A stretch of 8,989 bases of DNA, taken from a bacterium (GTDB lineage: Bacteria; Patescibacteriota; Minisyncoccia; Phycocordibacterales; Phycocordibacteraceae). The translations under genes were made by a program, and so were the position numbers. Under the pieces are notes generated by a model. That model was not told the origin of the DNA, searched no databases, and worked only from the letters and a program-made list of their open reading frames with translations. Within the stretch, counting starts at the first letter, position 1, and the number at the start of each line of letters is the position of its first letter. Below are positions 1 through 6,544 of this stretch, piece after piece. The DNA lies in NCBI GenBank assembly GCA_021812955.1, contig JAKAMJ010000020.1:1-8989 (forward strand), in the 5' to 3' direction.

Positions 1-2
1 CG

Positions 3-347
3 TCGCGCGGGCCGTTCGACGAGGCTTTCGCTGAGCGTGCCGAGCGCATCCTGGCCGAACGCGCACAGGCCGCGCGGCTCGCGGCCACGTACCGCGCGGT
101 TGCGACCGAGCTGCGCGAGACGAACGCTGCGCTGCTCGAGGCGCGCCAGAACGAGATAATGAAGACGCTCACCGTCATCACGTTCGGCATGCTCCCGCTC
201 GAGCTGATCGCGCTCGTGTTCAGCATGCATGCGCTCGGGACGCCTCTTGAGCATGATCCGAACGCGTTCTGGGTCATCATGGCGATCATGGCAGGCATCG
301 CCGGCCTGATGACGCTATTCTTCGCGCGCAAGCGCTGGCTTTCCTGA
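3..347 (+). CDS. CorA-family divalent cation transporter, C-terminal part (5' end outside window)
   Basis: The frame is open from base 3 to the TGA at 345-347, giving 114 residues. The ATG at 159 is internal, since the frame continues open upstream with matching family content. The first ~50 residues are a charged Ala/Arg/Glu-rich helix, as in the long stalk helix of CorA. Then follow the stretch NEIMKTLTVITFGMLPLELI, a first membrane segment, a short loop, a second membrane segment (FWVIMAIMAGIAGLMTLFF) and the basic end ARKRWLS. This is the classic two-helix CorA C-terminus, which forms a pentameric Mg2+/Co2+ channel in the inner membrane. The odd point is the loop: the GMN signature after TM1 reads SMH (222-230), so ion selectivity or transport cannot be assumed. 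The gene ends 1 nt before the cysS start, suggesting co-transcription. Family assignment is firm; the substrate is not. Confidence 0.82.
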   Translation, partial: SRGPFDEAFAERAERILAERAQAARLAATYRAVATELRETNAALLEARQNEIMKTLTVITFGMLPLELIALVFSMHALGTPLEHDPNAFWVIMAIMAGIAGLMTLFFARKRWLS

Positions 348-348
348 T

Positions 349-1821
349 ATGCGATGGCTTACGCGCATGTTGGGCGGCAAGGATACGGCGGAGAGCGGCG
401 CCGGCCGGCCGGCGCCGCTCTTCTTCACGAATACTCTTTCCGGCTCGAAAGAGGTGTTCGTGCCGCTCAAGGCCGGCGCCGCATCCATGTATTCATGCGG
501 TCCGACCATGTACGGTCCGGCGCACATCGGCAACCTCCGCGCGTACGTCATCTCAGATACGATCGCCCGGACGCTCACGGCGGCGGGCTACCGCGTCCGC
601 CGTGTCATCAACATCACCGATTTCGGGCATCTCGTGTCTGACGGCGACGAAGGAGAAGACAAGATGACCAAGGGCCTCCTGCGCGACGGTCTTGCGCTCA
701 CCCTTGAGAACATGCGCGCCATGGCCGAGAAATACACCGCCGGGTTCGTGGGCGATCTGGCCGCCCTAGAGCTAGATACCGAAGACATACTTTTCCCGCG
801 TGCGAGCGATTTCATACCCGAAGAGATCGCGCTTATACGGACGCTCGAGCAGAAAGGCTACGCGTACCGCACGAGCGACGGCGTCTATTTCGACGTGTCC
901 CGATTCCCGGGCTACGGCAAGCTCGGCGGGCTCGACCTCGCGAACCAGCAGGCCGGCGCGCGCGTGGCGCAGCACAAGGAGAAGCGCAATCCAGCCGATT
1001 TCGTGCTCTGGAAATCGGACGGCAAGCTCGGCTGGCAGAGCCCGTGGGGCCTGGGGTTCCCGGGGTGGCACATAGAGTGCTCGGCGATGATCCGTTCCCT
1101 GCTCGGCCAGGAGATAGACGTCCATACGGGCGGGGAGGACCTCATTGCCGTCCATCACAACAACGAGATAGCGCAGTCCGAAGCTGCGAACGGGCGGCAG
1201 TTCGTGCGCTATTGGATGCATAACGCGTTTCTCACCATGGGCGGCGAGAAGGCATCGAAGTCGGTCGGCAACGTCGTGTATCTTTCGGACGTGTCGGAAA
1301 AGGGGTTCCATCCGCTCGCGCTCCGCTATCTTTTCTTACAGGCGCATTACCGCACGCCGCTCTCATTCTCGTGGGACGCGCTCGCCGCAGCGGCGAGCGC
1401 GCTCGACCGGCTCTGGCGGCTTTCCGCCGATATCGCCCGGGAATCAAAGCGGTCCGGCGAACCGTCCGAGGCGCGCGACCGGTTCCTCGCCATGGTGCGC
1501 GACGACATCTCGACGCCCCAAGCGCTTGGCATCCTCTGGGATTCGCTCCGGAGCGAAGACTATACTCCGGAAGAGAAATACGGCCTTCTTGAAGCGGCGG
1601 ACAAGCATCTCGGACTCTCTCTTACCCGTCCCCCGATAACGGCCCCGATACCTGGCGCACAGGCGCCGGAAGACCTTCGAAACCTGCTCGATGAGCGTTC
1701 TGCTGCGCGGGCGCGAAAGGACTTCGCCGCGGCCGACCGTATCCGGGCCGATATCGAACGGCGCGGATACAGGGTGGATGACGGCCCGGAGGGCCCCATG
1801 TTGACCCCGACGACTCTTTGA
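349..1821 (+). CDS. cysS: Cysteinyl-tRNA synthetase
   Basis: Class I synthetase that charges tRNA-Cys with cysteine in the cytoplasm; 490 residues. The HIGH-type signature is HIGN at residues 59-62 and the KMSKS loop is KASKS at 301-305. The zinc ligands are all present: C50, C244 (in WHIEC), H269 and E273, with the same 25- and 4-residue spacings as the E. coli C209/H234/E238 set. The C-terminal DALR-type and tail region ends normally (RGYRVDDGPEGPM). The family core starts at about residue 24 (LFFTNTLSGSKE), so there is an extension of ~22 residues; no ATG, GTG or TTG lies in frame between residue 8 (TTG at 370) and the core. Start 349 sits 1 nt after the upstream stop (TGATATG) with no clear Shine-Dalgarno sequence, so translational coupling is likely. 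ATG 367 is an alternative start. The extension contains a long perfect palindrome (separate entry). Confidence 0.96.
   Translation: MRWLTRMLGGKDTAESGAGRPAPLFFTNTLSGSKEVFVPLKAGAASMYSCGPTMYGPAHIGNLRAYVISDTIARTLTAAGYRVRRVINITDFGHLVSDGDEGEDKMTKGLLRDGLALTLENMRAMAEKYTAGFVGDLAALELDTEDILFPRASDFIPEEIALIRTLEQKGYAYRTSDGVYFDVSRFPGYGKLGGLDLANQQAGARVAQHKEKRNPADFVLWKSDGKLGWQSPWGLGFPGWHIECSAMIRSLLGQEIDVHTGGEDLIAVHHNNEIAQSEAANGRQFVRYWMHNAFLTMGGEKASKSVGNVVYLSDVSEKGFHPLALRYLFLQAHYRTPLSFSWDALAAAASALDRLWRLSADIARESKRSGEPSEARDRFLAMVRDDISTPQALGILWDSLRSEDYTPEEKYGLLEAADKHLGLSLTRPPITAPIPGAQAPEDLRNLLDERSAARARKDFAAADRIRADIERRGYRVDDGPEGPMLTPTTL
392..421. repeat. Perfect 30-bp GC-rich palindrome inside the 5' end of cysS
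   Basis: AGAGCGGCGCCGGCC is followed directly by its exact reverse complement, centred between 406 and 407. It encodes about SGAGRPAPLF in the cysS frame, in the N-terminal extension absent from typical CysRS. In RNA it could fold into a very stable hairpin ~40 nt after the start codon. It could be an in-frame insertion of a palindromic repeat, a regulatory hairpin, or a terminator-like structure after the transporter gene; the following TTCTTCAC is only weakly T-rich. No second copy is in this window. Confidence 0.85.
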
Positions 1822-1827
1822 TACAAT
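1801..1827 (+). promoter_or_regulatory. Putative dnaB promoter, leaderless type
   Basis: TTGACC (1801-1806) resembles a -35 box and TACAAT (1822-1827) a -10 box, preceded by TGA as an extended -10 element. The spacer is 15 nt, a little short. The -10 ends 7 nt before the dnaB ATG, so transcription would begin at or next to the start codon. The promoter overlaps the last codons and stop of cysS. An AGGGTG lies between, but it is too close to the ATG to be a good ribosome binding site. Confidence 0.5.
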
Positions 1828-1834
1828 AGGGTGC

Positions 1835-4468
1835 ATGGCCGCCGACCGAGTCCCCCCGCAATCATTGGAGTCCGAGCGCGCGCTCCTCGGCGCTCTCCTG
1901 CTGAAGCCAGACGCAGTCCACGACGTCTCCGACCTCATCCGGCCGGATTCTTTCTACGCCGAGAGGCACCGCATCATATTCGGCGCGATGCGCGAGCTAG
2001 CAGAGCGCGGAGAGCCTATAGATCTTCTTTCTCTCGGTGAACGGCTGCTCGGCCAGGGGCTGCTCGAACGCGCGGGCGGCCGGAGCTATCTCGCGGAGCT
2101 CGTAGGCTCCGCCCCTTCACCGGGCAATTTTTCCCATTACGCCGAGCTCGTCTCACGCAAGCACCTGATGCGCGCGCTTATCGATGCCGCGTACACGATC
2201 AACGAGTCCGCATACGATGAAGCGCGCGATACGATGGAGGTCCTGGACGACGCCGAAAAGACCATCTACGCGATCGGCAACGCCTCCGTCGCGCACAAGT
2301 TCACGGCCATCGGCGACAAGGTGCACGAAGCGTGGGACAGGATAGAGGCGCTCAGCAAGCGCGAGGACGGCATCCGCGGCGTGCCGTCCGGCTTCCCTGC
2401 CCTCGACAATCTCCTATCGGGATTCCACCCTTCAGACCTCGTCATTCTCGCTGCTCGCCCGTCGGTCGGTAAGACTTCTTTCGCGCTCGACATCGCGCGC
2501 AACGCCGCAGTGCGCAACAACGTCCCGGTCGGAATCTTCTCGCTCGAAATGAGTTCCGAGCAGATCATCGACCGCATGCTTTCTGCGGAGTCGTTCGTCG
2601 ACTCGTGGAAGCTGCGCACCGGCCAGGTAAAGGCGGAGGAAGATTTCGGCCGCATCCGCGATGCGCTCGAGACGCTCTCGAAAGCGCCGATATTCATCGA
2701 CGACAAGCCCGGCAACAACATTCTCGCGATGCGCGCGGTCGCCCGCCGCTTGAAGCGCGAGCGCGGCATCGGCCTTATCGTCGTGGACTACCTCCAGCTC
2801 ATGGCTCCCACCAACACCAAGGCCTCCGACTCGATGGTGCAGCAAGTAACGGAAATCTCTCGCTCGCTCAAGGGCCTCGCGCGCGAACTCGAGGTGCCGG
2901 TCATCGCGCTCTCGCAGCTCTCGCGCGCTGTCGAGCAGCGCGGCGGCAAGCCGCGCCTCAGCGACCTGCGCGATTCGGGTTGTCTCACGGGCGATACGCT
3001 CATCCAGCGCGCAGACACCGGTGCGCGCATTCCGATCAAAGACCTTGTAGGCAAGAAAGATATCCCGCTCGTGTCCGTCGACAGCGCCTACGAACTCCGC
3101 CCCATGCTCGCGAGCAACATCTTCCCGAGCGGGAAGAAGCAGGTGTTCGAGCTCGCGCTCAGGAGCGGGCGCACCATCAAAGCATCCGGCAATCACCAGT
3201 TCCTTACGCTCCACGGCTGGCAGAGGCTCGACGCGCTCTCTGAGGGCGACCGTCTCGCGTCGCCGCGGTTGCTCACAGCGCCAGACGCGCCTTCGCCGCT
3301 TTCGACGGACGAACTCATCCTGCTGGCTCATTTGCTCGGCGATGGCTGCGTGCTCCCGCGCCAACCTATTCACTACACGAGCGCGGATCCGAAGAATCTC
3401 GACGCCGTCGAGCGAGCCGCAAAGAACCTTTTCGGTATCGAGCCGCGCCGCGTCCGGCAGAAGAACTGGTGGCACACCTACCTCCCCTCCCCTTATCACC
3501 TAACGCACGGCAAACCGCACCCCGTCACAGCGTGGTATCGGGAACTCGGCATCGAGCCCGTGCGCTCGTACGAGAAGCGCGTGCCACAAGCGGTCTTTAC
3601 CTCTGATTCAAAGTCCATCCAGCTGTTCCTTCACCATCTCTGGGCGACGGACGGCAATATCTCGTGGAAACGACTGCCTGGGCGCATGCCCTCTGCCGCC
3701 GTTTATTACGCTTCGGCAAGCCGCGGCCTCGCGGAGGACGTGCAACACCTCCTCCTTCGTCTCGGCATATGGAGCACGATTCGCAAGAACGTCAAAAAAG
3801 GCTATCGTCCATCGTATCATGTCCAGGTGCAGAGCACGCCGGTGCAGCAGCGATTCCTCTCACTCGTCGGCTCATACGGCGAGCGCGGCAAAATCGTAAA
3901 AGAGCTTTCGAGCGCGCTCGCGAAGATCGCGCCACTTCCCAACACCGATACTATTCCTCGCGAAGTGTGGGAGCTGGTTAGCGAAGCGAAGGATGCGCGG
4001 GATATGAGCTGGCGCGATGTCGCGCGTGAACTCCACACCGCATACAACGGCTCGGCGCTCACGGCGACCGGCGTCTCGCGCGCTCGCCTCGCCAAAGTGG
4101 CGCGTACGCTAGAGAGCGAGCTGCTCACGCACCTCGCCGAGTCTGACGTGTATTGGGATGAAGTCGCGTCAATCACCCCCTTGGGCGTCGAAGCCGTGTA
4201 TGACGCGACCGTACCTGGCGCCCACAACTTCGTCGCCGGCGACATCATCGTCCACAACTCCATCGAGCAGGATGCCGACGTGGTCATGTTCATCCACCGG
4301 GAAGACAAAGCAAACAAGGAGAGCGAGCGCACGGGCATCGCGCAGATACTCGTCGAGAAGCACAGGAATGGCCCCACCGGCATGGTCGAGCTCTACTTCG
4401 ACGACAAGCGCACCAGCTTCCAGCCGCTCGACACGCAAGGCTACGGCGACCTCGCCGCCGAATTCTGA
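1835..4468 (+). CDS. dnaB: Replicative DNA helicase DnaB, interrupted by an in-frame intein
   Basis: Hexameric 5'-3' helicase that unwinds DNA at the replication fork and recruits primase. The precursor is 877 residues; removing the intein (residues 383-808) leaves 451, a normal DnaB length. The N-terminal domain starts RVPPQSLESERALLGALL (residues 5-22), followed by a linker helix and the RecA-like motor with Walker A RPSVGKTS (K213) and Walker B LIVVDYLQL (D318). The exteins join as RLSDLRDSG + SIEQDADVVMFIHR, which restores the conserved C-terminal motor motif. The C-extein (809-877) is complete and ends GDLAAEF. The start is fixed by the family N-terminus, and a promoter lies just upstream. 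The stop TGA overlaps the recR ATG by one base. Helicase activity must depend on splicing, because the insert breaks a nucleotide-contact motif. Confidence 0.97.
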   Translation: MAADRVPPQSLESERALLGALLLKPDAVHDVSDLIRPDSFYAERHRIIFGAMRELAERGEPIDLLSLGERLLGQGLLERAGGRSYLAELVGSAPSPGNFSHYAELVSRKHLMRALIDAAYTINESAYDEARDTMEVLDDAEKTIYAIGNASVAHKFTAIGDKVHEAWDRIEALSKREDGIRGVPSGFPALDNLLSGFHPSDLVILAARPSVGKTSFALDIARNAAVRNNVPVGIFSLEMSSEQIIDRMLSAESFVDSWKLRTGQVKAEEDFGRIRDALETLSKAPIFIDDKPGNNILAMRAVARRLKRERGIGLIVVDYLQLMAPTNTKASDSMVQQVTEISRSLKGLARELEVPVIALSQLSRAVEQRGGKPRLSDLRDSGCLTGDTLIQRADTGARIPIKDLVGKKDIPLVSVDSAYELRPMLASNIFPSGKKQVFELALRSGRTIKASGNHQFLTLHGWQRLDALSEGDRLASPRLLTAPDAPSPLSTDELILLAHLLGDGCVLPRQPIHYTSADPKNLDAVERAAKNLFGIEPRRVRQKNWWHTYLPSPYHLTHGKPHPVTAWYRELGIEPVRSYEKRVPQAVFTSDSKSIQLFLHHLWATDGNISWKRLPGRMPSAAVYYASASRGLAEDVQHLLLRLGIWSTIRKNVKKGYRPSYHVQVQSTPVQQRFLSLVGSYGERGKIVKELSSALAKIAPLPNTDTIPREVWELVSEAKDARDMSWRDVARELHTAYNGSALTATGVSRARLAKVARTLESELLTHLAESDVYWDEVASITPLGVEAVYDATVPGAHNFVAGDIIVHNSIEQDADVVMFIHREDKANKESERTGIAQILVEKHRNGPTGMVELYFDDKRTSFQPLDTQGYGDLAAEF
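3314..3835 (+). other. LAGLIDADG homing endonuclease domain within the intein
   Basis: Precursor residues 494-667. The first motif is LILLAHLLGDGCVL with the acidic residue D503; the second is IQLFLHHLWATDGNIS with D606. Each is followed by a basic, aromatic-rich stretch (RRVRQKNWWHTYLP; YYASASRGLAEDVQHLLLRL), as expected for the two DNA-binding halves of a monomeric endonuclease. Both catalytic aspartates are kept, which argues against decay. The expected target is the uninterrupted dnaB sequence around the SG/S junction, which would allow spread to intein-free alleles. Confidence 0.85.
3953..4144 (+). other. Helical, HTH-like segment between endonuclease and C-terminal splicing block
   Basis: Precursor residues 707-770, about 64 residues beginning IPREVWEL. 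It contains MSWRDVARELHTAYNG and TGVSRARLAKVARTLESE, which read as two short helices, a turn and a basic helix, similar to a DNA-binding helix-turn-helix. It lies after the LAGLIDADG domain and before SDVYWDEV of the splicing domain. From memory, related full-length DnaB inteins carry a comparable region, so it may aid recognition of the dnaB target site. The fold call is by eye only. Confidence 0.45.
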
Positions 4469-5088
4469 TGGACAGGATCGACGAACTCGCGCGGGCGCTC
4501 GCCAAGCTTCCTGGCATCGGGCCTAGGCAGGGCAAGCGTTTCGTGTATTATCTCCTTTCGGCCCCTGAGAGCGAACGCGCCCGGCTCGCCGCGCTTATCT
4601 CCTCACTCGGAAATGACGTCCGCCAGTGCCACGAGTGCCAACGCTTCCACACGGGCGGCTCCGCCGATGTCTGCCTCTACTGCGCCGACCGCGGCCGCGA
4701 CGATAGCCTCCTCATGCTCGTCGAAAAGGATCAGGACCTCGCCGCCATCGAGCGCGCTGGTACCTATCGCGGACGCTACTTCGTCCTCGGCGGCGTACTG
4801 ACCCTCTCGGGCAAAGGCGCCATTCGCGATAAAGAACTCATTCGCCTTGTCGAAAAGCGCCTTTCGGGTGGACGCTTAGTGCCCACCCGAGTGCAAGAAG
4901 TAGTGCTCGCGCTCTCGGCCACCAGTGAGGGCGAACACACCGCCGACCATGTCCGCCTCCTCCTCGCGCCGTATCGCGACCACTTGAAAATCTCCACACT
5001 CGGCCGCGGTCTCGCCACCGGCAGCGAGCTCGAATACTCCGACGCCGAGACTCTCCGCGCGGCGCTCGCCGGGCGCAAAGAAGCGTAA
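4468..5088 (+). CDS. recR: Recombination mediator protein RecR
   Basis: 206 residues, normal length. RecR forms a ring-shaped DNA clamp and, with RecO or RecF, helps load RecA on single-stranded gaps. Domains in order: helix-hairpin-helix LAKLPGIGPRQGKRFVYYLL (11-30); C4 zinc finger with C54, C57, C69 and C72 (CHECQ...CLYC); Toprim domain starting LLMLVEKDQDLAAIE with E86; and the C-terminal Walker-B-like stretch GRGLATGSELEYSDAETL (169-186) ending LAGRKEA. The ATG overlaps the dnaB stop by one base (TGATG), so translation is probably coupled to dnaB. A strong hairpin begins 7 nt after the stop. Replication helicase and gap repair are thus in one transcript. All family features are intact. 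Confidence 0.97.
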   Translation: MDRIDELARALAKLPGIGPRQGKRFVYYLLSAPESERARLAALISSLGNDVRQCHECQRFHTGGSADVCLYCADRGRDDSLLMLVEKDQDLAAIERAGTYRGRYFVLGGVLTLSGKGAIRDKELIRLVEKRLSGGRLVPTRVQEVVLALSATSEGEHTADHVRLLLAPYRDHLKISTLGRGLATGSELEYSDAETLRAALAGRKEA

Positions 5089-5094
5089 GGGCTA

Positions 5095-5134
5095 CACAAG
5101 AAACACGCCCGCGAAAGCGGGCGTGTTTCTTGTG
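5095..5134. terminator. Bidirectional intrinsic terminator between convergent recR and helicase genes
   Basis: A perfect 18-bp stem (CACAAGAAACACGCCCGC and its complement) closes on a GAAA tetraloop. The outer part of the stem is A-rich on the left arm and T-rich on the right (GTGTTTCTTGTG), so a U-rich end forms in either direction. It fills almost all of the 50-nt gap between the recR stop (5088) and the end of the minus-strand helicase gene (5139), as expected for a shared terminator. Confidence 0.88.
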
Positions 5135-5138
5135 GCGG

Positions 5139-6455
5139 TTATCCTTGGACGAAGGTGAGGGCTTTGCCCTTGTGCGCGGCGCGGCCGGTGCGGCCGATGC
5201 GGTGCACGTAGTCCTCGTAGGTAGAAGGCAGATCGTAGTTGATGACGTGCGTTACTGCCGGGATGTCGAGCCCGCGCGCGGCGACGTCTGTCGCCACGAG
5301 CGCGACCACGCTGCCCCGCTTGAAGGCGTCGAGTGCGCGCATGCGGGCGCCGTGCGTCTTGTTGCCGTGGATGCTCTCCGCGTGGATATGCCGGCGAGAG
5401 AGATCCTTTGCGAGCCGTTCCGCGCCGTGCTTGGTGCGTACGAACACTAGCACTTTGCTGAACTCGCGGTCGCTAAGCAGCTCAATGAGCGTTTCAAACT
5501 TGTCTGCGCCGCGCGCGATGCGCACCACGTCTTGATCGACGTTGGCCGACGTGTCGCGCGTCTTGACCGAGATCACGACGGGCGAAGAGAGGAAGTCGCC
5601 GATGAGCCGCTCGATATCTCTCGACATCGTAGCCGAGAAGAAGAGCGTGTGGCGCTCCTTGCGCATCTTGCCGAGGATGAAGCGCATGTCGTCTATGAAG
5701 CCCATGTCGAGCATCCGGTCCGCCTCGTCGAGCACGACCGTGCCGAAACCGCCGAAGTCGATCGCCTTGCGCTCCTCCAGGTCTTTCAGGCGACCTGGGG
5801 TGCCGATTACGAATGCCGGATCTAATTTGAGCTGCTTGATCTGCGGGACGATGTTCGCGCCGCCCACCGCTACCATGCCGCGGAAGCCGAGCCCCTTGGC
5901 GAAGCCGGCGAGCTCCTTCTCGATCTGCACCGCGAGCTCGCGCGTCGGCGCCATGATGAGAATACGCTCGCCCTTCTGCTTCATCACTTTGTCGATAAGC
6001 GGGATGAGGAACGCAGCCGTCTTGCCGGTACCGGTAGCGGCGAGGCCGACTACGTCTTGCCCGGCGAGCGCGTGCTGAATCGCCTTGTCTTGGATCGGGG
6101 TCGGGAGCTCGTACCCATGGGCGAGGATGTTCGCCTTGAGATGCGCGTTAATATCGAAATCGGAGAACTTGTGCTCGGGCACGAAGACTGGCTCCTCGGT
6201 GGTGACGATCGCGCGATTCACGAACTTCGCGATCTCTGCCTCGGTCTCGCCGAAGGCGCCGAAGGAGCGCCCGCCGCGCGAACCGCCACGACCTGCTCTC
6301 CCGCCGCGAGGGCGCCCGCCGCCGAAGCGGCTCGGAGCGCTGAAGTCGCTCGGCGAAAACGAGCTTGAGCGTCCCCGCCGTTCACGCGACGCGTGCGCGC
6401 CGGCGCCAGAGGCAGTGCCGCCGCTTCCTTGGTGATTCCATCTTCCTATTTGCAT
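5139..6455 (-). CDS. DEAD-box ATP-dependent RNA helicase with N-terminal RGG-rich segment
   Basis: 438 residues from the ATG at 6455; a TTG at 6503 in the same frame would add 16 residues, but that stretch is AT-rich, promoter-like DNA. Residues 1-70 are low complexity, with an Arg/Gly block at 43-63 (GGGRPRGGRAGRGG), a likely RNA-binding tail. The core carries the Q motif around 97-121, motif I AATGTGKT (139-146), Ia PTRELA (170-175), Ib TPGR (219-222), II DEAD (243-246), III SAT (274-276), V ATDVAARGLD and VI HRIGRTGR (418-425). The protein stops 13 residues after motif VI (ALTFVQG), with no C-terminal extension. It probably unwinds short RNA duplexes in mRNA decay, ribosome assembly or cold adaptation; which one cannot be told. 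The nearest gene upstream on the same strand is rplU, 89 nt away. Confidence 0.95.
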   Translation of the reverse strand: MQIGRWNHQGSGGTASGAGAHASRERRGRSSSFSPSDFSAPSRFGGGRPRGGRAGRGGSRGGRSFGAFGETEAEIAKFVNRAIVTTEEPVFVPEHKFSDFDINAHLKANILAHGYELPTPIQDKAIQHALAGQDVVGLAATGTGKTAAFLIPLIDKVMKQKGERILIMAPTRELAVQIEKELAGFAKGLGFRGMVAVGGANIVPQIKQLKLDPAFVIGTPGRLKDLEERKAIDFGGFGTVVLDEADRMLDMGFIDDMRFILGKMRKERHTLFFSATMSRDIERLIGDFLSSPVVISVKTRDTSANVDQDVVRIARGADKFETLIELLSDREFSKVLVFVRTKHGAERLAKDLSRRHIHAESIHGNKTHGARMRALDAFKRGSVVALVATDVAARGLDIPAVTHVINYDLPSTYEDYVHRIGRTGRAAHKGKALTFVQG

Positions 6456-6462
6456 ATTATGT

Positions 6463-6468
6463 AGTGTA
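6463..6468 (-). promoter_or_regulatory. Possible -10 box of the RNA helicase gene
   Basis: Read on the minus strand, TACACT ends 7 nt before the ATG at 6455, the same spacing as at dnaB. There is no TGn extension and no good -35 hexamer, so the call rests mainly on position and the AT-rich setting. No Shine-Dalgarno sequence precedes the start codon. Confidence 0.35.
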
Positions 6469-6484
6469 ATTGGATAGTGCGCAC

Positions 6485-6512
6485 AAAAATAAGATAACCG
6501 CAAACGATTGCG
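6485..6512 (-). terminator. Weak possible terminator after rplU
   Basis: On the minus strand CGCAA-TCGT-TTGCG forms a 5-bp stem, followed by a T-rich run ending in TATTTTT. The stem is short and the T-run starts several bases after it, so this may be only a pause site. It lies in the 89-nt gap between rplU and the helicase gene, which otherwise holds only the promoter-like region next to the helicase start. Confidence 0.25.
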
Positions 6513-6544
6513 AAGTCTGTTCAGTACGAAAGGCTGTATCGATT

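Larger units (their letters stand above)
2981..4258 (+). mobile_element. DnaB intein with LAGLIDADG homing endonuclease (Ssp DnaB type)
   Basis: 426 codons in frame inside dnaB. The splice junctions are SG/C at the N side and HN/S at the C side, so C1, the last Asn and Ser+1 are all present. Block A is CLTGDTLI; block B is GRTIKASGNHQFLTLHGW with His at intein position 72, but with Ser where TxxH is usual. The C-terminal part reads SDVYWDEVASITPLGVEAVY, then PGAHNFVAGDIIVHN. These match my memory of the Synechocystis DnaB intein in sequence, insertion site and length (about 429 residues). The endonuclease lies between the splicing halves, so this is a full-size rather than a mini-intein. No frameshift or stop is seen, so both splicing and homing look potentially active. 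Confidence 0.95.

Noticed and set aside
159..347. Separate 62-residue small membrane protein starting at ATG 159
   Set aside because: The frame stays open upstream to the window edge with CorA stalk-like sequence, so this Met is internal to a larger transporter gene.
772..1311. Minus-strand open frame of 179 codons opposite cysS
   Set aside because: It lies fully across the conserved CysRS core and shows no family signature, so it is an antisense by-product.
1783..1795. GGCCC-GGA-GGGCC small hairpin before dnaB
   Set aside because: It encodes the conserved CysRS tail (DDGPEGP) and has no T-run after it, so it is not supported as a terminator.
2432..3499. Long minus-strand open frame (355 codons) opposite dnaB and its intein
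   Set aside because: The plus strand clearly encodes DnaB and intein motifs; the antisense frame is Arg/Glu/Leu-rich with no recognisable motif, as expected from GC-rich coding DNA.
3817..4383. Minus-strand open frame of 188 codons across the intein end
   Set aside because: Ser/Thr-rich composition without motifs; it mirrors intein and C-extein codons.
6225..6345. GC-rich repetitive stretch that could look like a short tandem repeat array
   Set aside because: It encodes the Arg/Gly-rich N-terminal segment of the helicase; the periodicity is codon-level low complexity, with no spacers and so no CRISPR.
6477..6484. GTGCGCAC palindrome upstream of the helicase gene
   Set aside because: Only 8 bp and no second copy or known regulator; too short to call an operator.
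6456..6503. Longer helicase start at TTG 6503
   Set aside because: The added residues (MRLSYFCAHYPITLHN) come from AT-rich promoter-like DNA, and the ATG at 6455 fits the leaderless pattern of neighbouring genes.
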